Origin: Branchiostoma floridae
Taxonomy: Eukaryota; Chordata; Leptocardii; Amphioxiformes; Branchiostomatidae
DNA: 62,000 bases
Assembly: GCF_000003815.2 (NCBI RefSeq)
Contig: NC_049987.1
Span: 17,277,959-17,339,958, forward strand
Direction: 5' to 3'
Positions 46,915-58,329 of the stretch are shown here, piece after piece (the stretch's first letter is position 1; the number at the start of each line of letters is the position of its first letter). The translations under genes were made by a program, and so were the position numbers. Below the pieces are notes generated by a model that was not told where the DNA came from, made no database searches, and saw only the letters and a list, made by a program, of their open reading frames with translations.

Positions 46915-47087
46915 ATTCGGTACTTTCCTTTTCGTTCCTTTTCGTTCCTTTTCGTTCCTTTTCGTTCCTTTTCGTTCCTTTTCGTTCCTTTTCGTTCCTT
47001 TTCGTTCCTTTTCGTTCCTTTTCGTTCCTTTTCGTTCCTTTTCGTTCCTTTTCGTTCCTTTTCGTTCCTTTTCGCACTTTCGGTACA
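46915..47087. repeat. 10-bp (TTTTCGTTCC)n minisatellite, locus 3
   Basis: About 15 nearly perfect copies, the reverse complement of the unit at 42418. Bounded by CGGTACTTTCC on the left and GCACTTTCGGTAC on the right, so the array is enclosed by GGTAC motifs. The flank GATTTTATTTAAGTTTGCTTC also matches the foldback centre at about 43110. Confidence 0.95.
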
Positions 47088-47257
47088 CCGCGTGGAAGGG
47101 CGGTTACCAGCTATACAAAAACAAGAGCTGGTCGGGAATAGCAAGAAGGTGAAAACACCACCTGGCGATTCAAAATTAAAATGCACTAATGTCATCGCTC
47201 GCGGCAGTCACACTATCCAAGACGACTGCTCGCGCCGAGATGCTAATGGTACAGAGC

Positions 47258-47691
47258 TAGGGGTGGGTACCGGTACAGAAACTTCAGGTCCAGGTCCGGT
47301 TCAGGTCCAGAGGATCAGGTCCAGGTCCGGACCTGAACCTGGACCTGATTCAGTATGACTCATACCAATGGTCCATTTTTATTGCAAATAAATCAGTTTG
47401 GTGGAGTATTAGACTCACACTGGCGTTTTAAAATCCTACAACGCCAACTGCACCTGTACGATTGACTGTAAAACTTGGTAGACATGACTATAAACTATAA
47501 TCTGCTTCGCTCTTGTTATTTTCTTCCACCTGAAAGCGCCAAAACGTGCGAATGTCTGTTTAAATAATCTGTTAATTTTCTAAAAGGTCCAACATCCGGT
47601 CCGCCTACTTTTTTCAGGTCCGGTTTTTCTGGACCGGCCCAATAAGAAAAACCGGTTTTGTACCGGTACACTGTACCGATACCCAGCCCTA
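47258..47691. mobile_element. hAT-like MITE with TAGGG(G/C)TGGGTA ends
   Basis: Terminal inverted repeats TAGGGGTGGGTACCGGTAC and GTACCGATACCCAGCCCTA, with an internal AGGTCCAGGTCCGGACCTGAAC palindrome-like core. The 8-bp flanks tacagagc and tactaagc agree at 6 of 8 positions, fitting an aged hAT duplication. No transposase. A decayed relative lies at 22622-23008. Confidence 0.75.
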
Positions 47692-49470
47692 TACTAAGCC
47701 GCTCCGCACAGCAGGAGTGCTGCAGAAACTGTGGGTTTTCACTTCTAGGTTGTAAATTGGCCCAGTTCGTAATGTCTTTTCGTAATGTTCAGCTGTAAGA
47801 CAAATGTAAAACGAAAGACATTCCGAATAATTGGTAGTGAGCTATATGCATGATCGGAGAGATCTCCCAACACAAACTACATAACGTCTTGGCAATGCAC
47901 ACGAGGAGTCACAAACGATTCAAAGCTTCACTATATACACATATCAGACTTTTCTGCCTTACCTTTTTCAAATATCTTATCGACTGTTTCCTCTACCACC
48001 TCTTTTTCCAGGCTTCTGGCCGTGACCTCAACCTCCTGTTTCACACTTTGCGCCATGATGTCCGGTCCCATGTTCTCCATGCCGCCCAGTTGTTTTATTG
48101 TGTCGGTCAGTTTTCCTGCACCAGAGCTCCCTCCTGATACTGTACATAGTGAGATAGAATAGCAGAAACATTAAACAGCGTTAATAGAACCGGCGTTACA
48201 CTGATAATGACATTCGGTTCAGTTCAGTTCATCCGATCTCCAGAAGGTCACCAAATTGTAATATTGCCATAGAATGGTGCTTATTTTCCCCTGAAAATCC
48301 ACCCGGTGATATTACATAGGTATATAGACCTCCCAGACTCGTGGTGAGGGCTATGTTTCCTGATTTTGACGAGGGCTTAAATGACTGCGAGATTGTCCCT
48401 TTACACAATTGCAGATGATACATTCATTCTCTCATACCAGGTCCGCCGCTTGATTGTACGATGAGACAGACGGCCGTGCCGTACCGGACTGCGGTACGTC
48501 ATTTAGCTGCGCGAGCCGTAACCGACCAATCAAGTTGGCGCTACGGTGCGAGAGTCACGCGATTGGCTGATAACTTCCACTCCATCAACAAGAGGCTAAG
48601 GGTCTTATTGGCTGACGCAGTAAGACGGACGGATTACAGGCCGATACGCCAGGGCTGCTGCTTGACATATACAGGTGCCCGGCCTGACATAATTGAATAT
48701 CCGGAAAATAGAGGGTTCCAAAGTCAGCAGGAGACAAAGCAGTGTATCAAACCAGTGAAAAGGGGGAGGCGACTTACATTAAATTTCCCAGCAAGATTCC
48801 CAATGGCAAGGAGAAAACGTTTGCCCTTGACGTAAGCAGGGGGGTCTTCAGCAGTTGCTGCTTGAAGGGCATCTTGGAGTTCATTTGACAATGCTGGAAA
48901 AAAGAATGGAGTGAAAAAACATAATCAGCTTGTTTCTCTACTTCTCTATAGATTATTACGTTATTACATATTGGTATTCATTCGCTTGTTATCGAACATT
49001 CAAGTGCACATTGTTGCCATAAGGTCGCCTTATCGGATTTGGAAGCAAGTTAGTACATGACATTGTACATCCTGTGCAATATGGCAAGGTATCAATTGAA
49101 TACATGGGAGCTTTTTGATTCCAAAAAGACAACCGTGTTTGATACATTTTACTCAATGACATATCATAATCATATATAAGTCACTCTGTCCGCCAATCTA
49201 CTAGTACCAAGTATACAAGTACTGTTTATGGTTTGTGTACATTTACACGCAGTAAGATAAACCGTGGGTTAAGGGTCCCATACAAAACACGTCTTGACAT
49301 GTATCTAGCATTACAATAGACTGTTTTCAAGTTAAAGTTCATAGTTGGTGTCGCGCATGTGTAGTTCGAACGTTGAACCGGCTTATTTTAATTATCGTTC
49401 GTAACATTGACGTCTGGTCATGATTGGTGTCATTATAATTAATCAACCAGATTGTTAGGAGTCATACACT

Positions 49471-49674
49471 TAATCTCCAAGCAGACCATGCGGTGGTCTA
49501 AGATAGAATCATGAGCTTGGGAANNNNNNNNNNNNNNNNNNNNNNNNNNNNNNNNNNNNNNNNNNNNNNNNNNNNNNNNNNNNNNNNNNNNNNNNNNNNN
49601 NNNNNNNNNNNNNNNNNNNNNNNTCCAAGTTTATGATACTATCTTATGCCACCACAGGATATGCTTGGGGATTA
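49471..49674. mobile_element. MITE of the 9-bp-duplication family, in the duplicate's intron 1
   Basis: Starts TAATCTCCAAGCAGACC and ends GCTTGGGGATTA. The arms pair for about 50 bp. The 9-bp flanks are tcatacact (49462-49470) and tgatacact (49675-49683). A 100-N gap sits inside (49524-49623). The paralogous position at 31413-31425 has no insertion and reads TCATACACTTACG, so the empty site is visible in the same window. Confidence 0.9.
49524..49623. other. Assembly gap (N run) inside a MITE
   Basis: 100 N between the two arms of the inverted-repeat element. Confidence 0.99.
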
Positions 49675-49885
49675 TGATACACTTACAGAGGGACCGTTTG
49701 ATGACGCATTGTCCGGGTTGTGACAATGGGTTCTTCTTTGACGCAGTCAGGTTGAGGTACGCGGAGACGGCCAAAATCAAAGAGCCTTGACGGCCCACAC
49801 AAACTTCCCTCTTCATGTTGGACGACTAATGCATAAAAGACATTGGCATATTGTCATTTACTATTATTGTATTTACCAATACTCA

Positions 49886-51199
49886 TACGAGCTAAGCACA
49901 ACATGATGAAAGAAACATGTTTAAAGCAGCAGTCTCTCATTTTTTTCTCTCAAAATGTACCGAAGAATAACGAAATAAAAATATACCCATGTGTAAAAAA
50001 AGTCACGTATATTTAGTTCTTTGGACTAAGCCGACGTTGCCCCAATTCAAAACAGTACTTCAAATTTTGATCCCCATGTAACAATAAACAAAAATACCCT
50101 CATTCTAAATGAACTTTTCCCCCATCTCCAGTACGGAAGCTACCCCCATATCAAGTAAAAAAGTATTACTGCTGGTTGTTGTTGATGTGTTGTGTTTATG
50201 TTCTATCCTTTCGTCTGGCTGTATGTATGTATGGAGATTGTTTTACGCGATGGTTGTTTGTAGAACATTGCTGTTAACAAGAATCTTGATCTCTTGTGAC
50301 GAGTGACCTATCAGAAATCGGATATATCCTTAACAGTAAGCCTAATATTTCTATCTTTTTGAGTTACATATGGCAGATTTGTGTCTTATTTATGATACAT
50401 GTTTGCATCCAGCAAATCAGTCGAGAATTACGATAAAAACCGGGCCATCTGTAACAGTGATCTACGATCCCATGCGTCAATTTGAATTGTTGTCAGGCTT
50501 TCCAAACGTTTTCAAAAGTTTTAGAACGCCATATTGCATCACGTGACGATGCAGTTCTAGCTTGTGCACTGGAGGGCAGGGAAAAATCGCAAAGAGGCGC
50601 TGTTTCAGACAAATTCATGTGGGGAGGCACGGCATGAGGAAACTATATGTATACTGAACGCGTTTCAAGGCCAATAGCTATCTTTATAATTGATAACAAC
50701 ATCTAAATGCGTCGCCGATGTCATGAGTACTGTTAGGCAAGTTGTGGAACAGTACTAGTGGCGCTATGAGTGGCGCTATGAGTGGGGCGCTATCTGTTGG
50801 GGCAACGATGACATACGGGTACGTTTAGCGGCGACACAAAGTGCACCGCATGGCGTTGATGTAAACAATTATCCATCGTGTTATCTCAGTGGAGTACTTG
50901 GGGAACTTTTTATGGAGAATGATCAATTATATGGCCTGTAAAAAAATAACCCCAATGAGAAACACCTATTAACTGATCGTAAACTGGTCACCCTGAAATA
51001 ATTCTTTGCTGCAGACGTGTTCATTCAAATAGAAGCTCGCACGACGATAAATCCAACAGAAGAAATATGATGCCATACAGAAGTTGAGGCAGACCGAGTA
51101 AGATAACTTCGGAAATGAGAACTTCTAACTTCTGAATGCGCGTTTTCTGCAAATATGCGTTGTTAACAAATCGACCGTAAACTGGTAACCTTACGTTAC
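49886..51199. other. Sequence present only in the right duplication copy
   Basis: About 1.3 kb between blocks A and B, compared with 0.23 kb in the left copy. At 50758-50795 there are three copies of a short GTGGCGCTATGA-like unit. No gene or element ends recognised. Confidence 0.45.
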
Positions 51200-53035
51200 A
51201 TTTGGAAATAAGTAGACCCCCCCTACCCCCAAATAAATCATTTTAAAGAGGCGTATGTAAAAGTGTGGTCAAGGTCCTGTGGGCAAACATATCCGTGGCA
51301 CACCTATCTTAAATTTCAGGTCATTGGGGACATGCAGTACCGGGTACAGGAGCCAAAGATGTGCGTTTTTTTGCTGAAAATAGCAGAAAATATCCAAATA
51401 ATATCCCGTGAACATTTATCCTAGTTATTTCATACAAAATCTAAAGGCGTTTGGTTTAAAAAGTAGGCCATAGGAGCCCAAATTTGGTCGGAAAATGTCA
51501 AAACAAACAATGATGTAAAAGACCTAGTACATAAAGACATAAAAGAAGTCCGGGGATATTTTCACACTGTAGTGTTATGTCAAATATCAGATCATTTGGC
51601 CCGAAAAGAATAGAATATGGCTGTTAGCTATGTGGGAAGCGCACATCCCATCGGGGAGCAGATAGCTGATACTATTAGCATATATCTTCGACCCATTTAA
51701 AAATGCAGTAGTACGATGCATTTGAAGAAGAAGAAAAGAACATAACAGGGCATTAACATTACACAAAGGGACGACATGAGAACCAGTAGGTTTAACCTGG
51801 AGCAACTATTCACGCGCCACTGGTTGCTATATCACATACATTTTATGGCTCTTCCCTGTCATTTCGTCATACTTGTTGAACAACTCCAATTATGACAGCC
51901 TGGTGGTATATTGCGATATCAATGTTTGGGAATGTCTGACTTCTACCAAAGTTTGTTTTGGCTGATCCACTGTCTCCAGTTGTTTCTCCTTCCAAGAAGA
52001 GCACCGCCACCAATGACTTATAATCCTCAGGCGGAATAGAGAGTCGCGATAGCCTGTTTGCTGTGCTGGTGGTGTCGGGAAGAAAGGTTGCACGGGGCCC
52101 GGGATCGTCACCGGTGTTTGCTGTGCTGGTTCGGGGACGTCGGTACCGATGTTGGCGGCGGCAATTGCGTCAGAGCGGCGAGCGGACGGTGCAAGAACGG
52201 TCGTGACTGACGATCGCGCCTATGATGATGAGGGTGTTGTTTAGAGCCTAAGGCCTGGGTCATATTTCTAAACAGGGGACCGACCGCCCGGCAGCTTTTG
52301 GGAACGGGAAAATGTGATATAAAAGGCACTAAAATACAAAAAACGTGAAAAAGGAGAGACTTTTGGGCATGATTTGTGTTTATTTCTAGATATAGTTTCT
52401 ATTTGTTGTTTCATAAAGCAGACCGACGGGGACCCGGTTTAGAAATGCAACACTAGCATTAGCCATATTGGTCCAGGAAAGGCGGCGAAGCGACGGAATA
52501 AACAGTCGTCTGAACAGGACGGAGCAAATAAAAATGAAAACACTCTACCGCTCACGAGAGGTGACAACGAGGAATGAGGGATGTAAAAGGCGGTAGAAGC
52601 GGGGACCAATGACGGAGGTCATTAGGAATAGGGAGCGTCCGTACAATTTGTGAACCGACAGGAATCGCGACTTTTTTCGAGTACTGCTGTACAAGTGACT
52701 CGCCGATTGATCTAAAATGTTTTGTTTCTGCGTGGCCCTGGCTGCACAAAAGCTACATAGTTCGAATATGGTGTTGTTTAACACACAGTGGAACTAAGAC
52801 TACCACCAACAACATAGGCGAGGAAGTTAGTTCTTACTTTCCCGACGATCGAGGTAAGATATTTACTTTTCCTTTCTGGTTTAAAGATATACTTTTGGGG
52901 GGAGATAAAGGTAAGGCTAGGTCTCAGAGTGGCAGTGGATTGCTGTCCGCTGTGTCAGGGGCACATTTTTGGGAAGTGGATCCCATCCCACTCCTTTAAC
53001 CGTCTTTTACCTCCCCAAACGAATTTAGGAATCCG
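51200..53035. repeat. Segmental duplication, right copy B (partner 31850-33240)
   Basis: Direct copy of the MACPF upstream flank. A block of about 430 bp at roughly 52045-52480 is absent from the partner and contains the inverted-repeat element at 52250-52455. Confidence 0.88.
52250..52455. mobile_element. Inverted-repeat element within the right copy
   Basis: CATATTTCTAAACAGGGGACC and CGGGGACCCGGTTTAGAAATG are imperfect inverted ends about 200 bp apart. They lie inside a block missing from the 32.7-kb paralogue. The exact ends and target duplication are not clear. Confidence 0.5.
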
Positions 53036-53044
53036 ATAAAAAGG

Positions 53045-54330
53045 GAACGTAACGTTAGAGGACGATGGCAGGGAAAAACAATTGTGTAAGATATCTGGTA
53101 CCCACCTTCTGCTCGTACCTGGTGCTCAGGCGAAACTTGCGTCTGATGATCAGCGCTACAACAGCCGAAGCTTTTCTGCGAAGGATGCGGCAACGATTGT
53201 AAGAAGACCGAATAATGGATTAGGACAGTTGCGGCAACCACGCCGAAGACTCGCCGGCACAAACTGGTCTCCGCGTGATGAACGCGGCGATGTTTGATGT
53301 AACATAGTGGGGCTGCAGCAGGTATATGGAGGTACAAAAAAAAAGAATGAGTTTGATGTGAACACTGCTGACCAATTGGAGCACCACACGTCCCTTTGTG
53401 GCGAGCAGATCGAAGCAATGGCGGCACCACACGTGTGTAATGAGTGTAATGAGTGCAATGAAACAAAATATGACACTTCCTCAAGTGGCCTTCGTCTAAC
53501 CAATAGCAACACGACACATCTGCTAGGCCGGTAGTCTTCTTCAGAGTTAGCAAATTGCAGTAATAAATCTTCGGCTAGTGTGAAGAAAACGGAGGCGGAG
53601 ACAAAAGATGACCTTTGTCTAACATAGAGCAACTCGTCACGTTTGTCGGACCGGTAGTCCTCTTAAGAGTTAGACAACGTGGCCTATTTCTAAGAAGAAT
53701 TATGATAACTGAATGTGCTAGATCTATCTCTGTCAATATAGTTAGTAATTGGAAAAAAATTGGAAATGTTTCGTAAACTATTTTTCATTAAAAGTTACAA
53801 ACCTAGCGATAAACTAATGTCGTTATCCTGCAGTATTGAAAGGCGCGCAGTACAAAACAAAATATAATGTGGACAATAATCCCGATTCAAAAATAATTGT
53901 TAAACTCCTACCTTTCTTTGTATGATGTACTCTCAGTCAATTCATTCAGACGGCATTTGGGATTATACTGCCTCTTGTGTGAAGGGGATATTAAGTTGCA
54001 CAGTGTTACATATCCGTTTCCCAACAGTGCCAAATAGTTTCAGTCTAAACTGGTGTAATGGAAGCATAAAGCATAACTCCTACAATAAGTAAATTGCCCA
54101 ACCGACATGGCACCGTGCCTCAACGCATATAAGTCTATTTAAAGCAGGTTTTGCAATAAATTTCTTGATGATTGCCGATGGTACTTTCACTTCAATTAGG
54201 AGCGTCTTCTGTTGTCCTAAAGTTGCACACATGTTTGTTTTCTAAGATTGCCAAATATATCGGTCTTACTCTTTCTCGTGACACAAAACCGACGGTTCAT
54301 TGCCAGAAACTTGAACCAACCTAAAGGGCT
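53045..54330. repeat. Segmental duplication, right copy C (partner 35280-36400)
   Basis: GGAACGTAACGTTAGAGGACG to TTTTCTAAGATTGCC, direct orientation, with indels. Includes CCAAT modules at 53372 (ACACG 53386) and 53500 (ACACA 53514), again with nine-base spacing. No conserved reading frame. Confidence 0.85.
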
Positions 54331-56189
54331 AATACTGTATGAAGGCTGAATGACCTACTTCTGGTAGCAACCACACGCTAAAAAAATAAGAGCCCAAACT
54401 TTGCAAGGACTAATTTAATAGCTATTTAATGTATCTATACCTATTTACAGCAATAATATTACGTTTTTTGATGCCTGTGAACATGGTATTGTTTTGAGGC
54501 TGCCCATGAACTGAAAGCTACATGTACATCAACATCACACTTATTTTGTACAAGCCTAGACATCATTCTAACAAAATCCTTTTCCATTTTTCGTTGCTAT
54601 AAAGCATTTGTCGGTGATCGGGCCCTAAACTTCCATGTTTCTGACATGCAAACAGCTGTGAAAATGGCCTCAAAACTTGTTTAGGCTGTCGCCATGTCAA
54701 CAATGAGTTTTTACCGAAAAGAAAGCTATTTTGAGGGGTTGTGGGCCAAGTACTATCACTGTGCAAAATATGAGCCAAACCGATTTTTTTACCATGAGCA
54801 CTGTTGCTTGATTCTTACAGACATTTGCTCTTAATGTTCCATTCCAGAGGATGACGTCTTTTCGTCTCTTGAAGTTGTACATTTTTTGTTCGTTTTCCGA
54901 TACATGTACTTGGTTCTAGTCTTAGGTTGTGTAATGAAAATATAAAGCAATAACTTCTACACGCTCAAACAAAAGCACAAAGCCCCACAGTACTTCAACT
55001 CATATACGTTGACTAGGAACATTCCTTGATTTCCAATTGTTCTTTTACTTAATTTGAATACTATTCGGGCGTTTTACCGTTTAAAAAAGTTGCACGTGTG
55101 TTTCTTTTCTAAGATTGCCAACAGATTTCCTCTTCATATGGTGATAGATAACAGTAAACTCTAACAAGAGCAAATAGCTTTACAGTGATAAGACTAGTAA
55201 ATATACAAACTTAAGGTTTCTAGGCGCACATTATGGACTGGAACCTCGGATGCTTTCCGATAGTTGAAAGTGGTATCACAAGATAATTGTGAAAACGTCA
55301 ACGTGAAAGTTCGCGTGCGCATATGTGGCGAACTGAATGTTTGCATATGTTTTTCATGGACATTCACATTTCATTATGTGACTTCGTGTGCATCATGTAT
55401 TAGATTTTATTCATATTTTTAAGCCAAATATCATTTGTGCGACTATTAATTGCCCCATAGATAGCCCAACTCATTGCTGAAACAGCTGTATCGAAACTAT
55501 ATGCAGTATGTAGGTTGTGTTCGAAAATCTGGTGGCACTTATCATGTTTGTATAAACATTATTGTAATTATACTTGAATGGTTTCTTTATTGAATTTGCT
55601 CTAAGTCTGTCCTGTTTCAAATGAAGAAAGATGCAGCTTATTTTGCGGACTGTGACACTGTGTACTACGTGCTGTCTTTTGCTAATAATCTATTATATAT
55701 ATCCGACTAGACGAAACACACTGCCTTGTACTGCATACCTTGCAATGCATACATAGTACATGTTTGTAGTGCATGATGATGTAGAAGAGCAACAGTGAAG
55801 AAGGGCTAGCAAAGAGGTTCTATTACCACATTTGCCACAGTGTTGATACGTCAAGATTTCTTGATCTTGCATGTATTCCCTATTGCTTGGATATATATTA
55901 GCTTCGCCTTCCAATATCGTGCCCTTACGGCAGCAAAACGTATTTGGGGCTACTTTTAAATTCTGTCTGTTCGTTGTATGTGGCACTGTTAAAGTAAGTT
56001 GCTAAAATTGAGTGCAGTGACACATTGACCTTGTCTGCCTGAAAGCAAGAAAAAAAGTATTGAGTATATTTGACATGTATTCGACCACTAGGTCTTTGGT
56101 CTGAAGCATTTGTTGTTCAGCACCAGTCCATCGGTATCTGCATCTGCGGTCGTCCTAAAATTGTCTACTTGCCACCCCGTCAAGTTTTG
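54331..56189. other. No gene recognised
   Basis: AT-rich. A segment at about 55470-55550 (TTGCTGAAACAGCTGTATCG) recurs at 57783-57860, just before the FN3 fragment. Confidence 0.45.
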
Positions 56190-56499
56190 AACTCCTGACC
56201 GAGTTACTTGGGACCGATGATGAAACGCAGGTCAGACAATCCGTCTACTTCAACAGGTCTGTGGTCATTCATCATATCATAGCTGACACTTCGCAAAGGT
56301 GAAAAGGTCTTGTTATTGGCTCGTTCTCATTATATATTGAAATATGCAAAATGCTGTCGCCAGAGTGTACGACTTGATATGACAGAAATACAGCGCTACA
56401 CGTTTCACATGGCAAAACCAAATGAACAGCAATTAGTTGTATGAATGAGTTCCTCTATGAGTTACTGCTATACTAGTATCCTCGGCGGTCTCCCCTTTG

Positions 56500-57180
56500 T
56501 GATCTGTTGCCTCTAGTACCTCTGATTGGGCACAATGTCTCCTTGTGTGAACGTGTGTCCATCGTCCCCGATTCAGGTTTTAAATCTTTCATAAGTCACA
56601 CCAATTCTTTGTGGTTTCAGTGGGCGTATTAGTATGTCAGGGTCTCTCATAAAACTTGTCGTAAATCTGTTATAATTTCCCTTTGTGGTTTCCCTGACCA
56701 CCGACAATCATTCTTCTTTGTGGTCACCAGAAAAGGTCGACAAATTCGGAAAAATTTCCGTTAAACGCTACATGTTTTCTTTTATAGACCTTTACATTGT
56801 CTCTTTGCGGTGTCACTGACAGTTTATACATTAAATTGTGTGTTAGTATGTCATGGTTCTTGATTTGGGGTTATCTTTTATAGACTTTTACATTGTCTCT
56901 TTGCGGTGTCACTGACCGTTTATGCAAATCGTATGTTAGTATGTCATGGTCCTTGATTTGGGGTTATCTTTTATAGGCCTTTACATTGTCTCTTTGCGGT
57001 GTCACTGGCCGTTTATGCTAATTGTGCAAAGGTATGTCATTAGCCATAGTCCCAGATACAGGACTATCACAAATCTTCACTTTGTCTCTTTGTGTTGTCA
57101 GCGGCAGACAAAGGTTATATTGTGTGTTGGTATGCGCGAGTCCCTGTTGTCACAGTGTTAGATTTGTAGTTTGGTCTATG
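56500..57180. repeat. 95-bp tandem repeat, about 4 clear and 2 weak copies
   Basis: The marker ACATTGTCTCTTTGCGG(T) lies at 56794, 56890, 56983 and (diverged) 57079, spacing 93-96 bp, with weaker CTTTGTGGT copies from about 56600. The left part is repeated inverted at 58330-58500 and 61390-61550. Confidence 0.8.
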
Positions 57181-57866
57181 AGCAAGTCATTTTATAAATG
57201 AAATCTTCTGCAGACTGCAAAAATAATGAGACTGGGTTAAAGAAATATCAAACAAGATGGCTAAGTTTTCAAAATATACATCATAAACGCTGTAACAAGA
57301 ATTAAAAAAGTGATGAAATTGGGCATCATAATCCGTTCAGAGACACTAATCCATTACTTAGCAAATTGGTAACTACATTAATTCATGACTTCAATATTGG
57401 CGCCACATTTACAACCATAACGTTATACATGTAACTTTACACGTTTCACTTTTGCAAGTACAGTCATTGCTACCTCTCTAGTGCCACTTCTACAAGTACA
57501 ATGATTATTATTAGGCTGCAACACAACCTATTTGGCAATTTTTTTATTTTCTCGCCATGTTGACCATCCCCGGATAAGAAAAAAAATCTTTCATTCTGAA
57601 ATCAGGCGAAAATTAATGGTCCGAGTAAAATACCCCACCATTACGACCCACCGACGCCTCTGACAGCATTTTCTTTTATTACCTATGTTTAGCCGTACAA
57701 ATACAATACATCTCTATGCTTTAGAGATAATATTTTGATTTCATGAGTTAATGATCCTGCTGGGCTAATTGAACCCAGGGTGATTGCTGAAACAACTGTA
57801 TCGAAACTGTATGCATATGTTGGTTGTGTATGCAAAATCTGGTGGCACTTGTCATGTTCGTTTAAA

Positions 57867-58186
57867 TATCACCGTACCAGCAATCCGGTTTGGTTCAGGG
57901 CTTTTACATTGAAGACAGGTGAACGTTTAACAAAATCAAGATATTATCTCTTGGTTGATGCTATTTTGGTCTTTTTTGGCCTTATCATTTTGACTTGTGT
58001 TTTACAACAGGAGATGTATATTATATATAGTATGGTATGGCCTGATTTTTACGTGTTCTATCATCCATTTCAGAAAACGCAGATTTGTAAGGAGACTATA
58101 AGATCAAACGAGATACTCTCTATAATCAGAACACTACGATTTTGGAGCAGACAAAGTTGCCATATTGGTTCTTCTGCCGGTCGCGC
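57867..58186 (+). pseudogene. Fragment of the FN3-receptor gene (exons 5-6 and their intron)
   Basis: Matches 13590-13915: the end of exon 5 (GGCTTTTACATTGAAGACAG|GTGAACG), the whole intron including TAGTATGGTATGGCCTG, and exon 6 from AAAACGCAGAT. A 2-bp insertion after AAAACGCAGAT shifts the frame. The copy stops inside the TM-coding part, so it has no stop codon or tail of its own. Retained intron sequence shows a genomic duplication. Confidence 0.88.
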
Positions 58187-58329
58187 TTAACGAAAAACTA
58201 ATTTTTTTCCTTTTCTGGTGATCACACACAAAGATGAATGATTCTCGGTAGTACACCACGAATGGAAAATATGACAGATTTATGACCAATTATATCAGAG
58301 AGGGAGAGAGTTATCAGGGAACCTGACAT

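Larger units (their letters stand above)
47963..49816 (-). pseudogene. Broken copy of MACPF exons 1-3
   Basis: Exon 1' 49687-49816 (130 nt, open, MKREVCVG...), exon 2' 48778-48893 (116 nt, one base shorter than the parent) and exon 3' 47963-48139 (177 nt, three bases longer). All splice sites are retained (GTAAG donors, AG acceptors), but the single-base loss near the end of exon 2' shifts the frame and leads to an early stop in exon 3'. No counterpart of exon 4 or the MACPF domain exists to the left. At most a short N-terminal peptide could be made, so it is non-functional as a pore-forming protein. The parent's first ATG is replaced by TCG. Confidence 0.88.
47788..49885. repeat. Segmental duplication, right copy A (partner 29377-31620)
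   Basis: Direct copy of the 5' part of the MACPF gene. It carries its own MITE insertion (49471-49674) and has lost the CRE present in the left copy. Confidence 0.92.
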
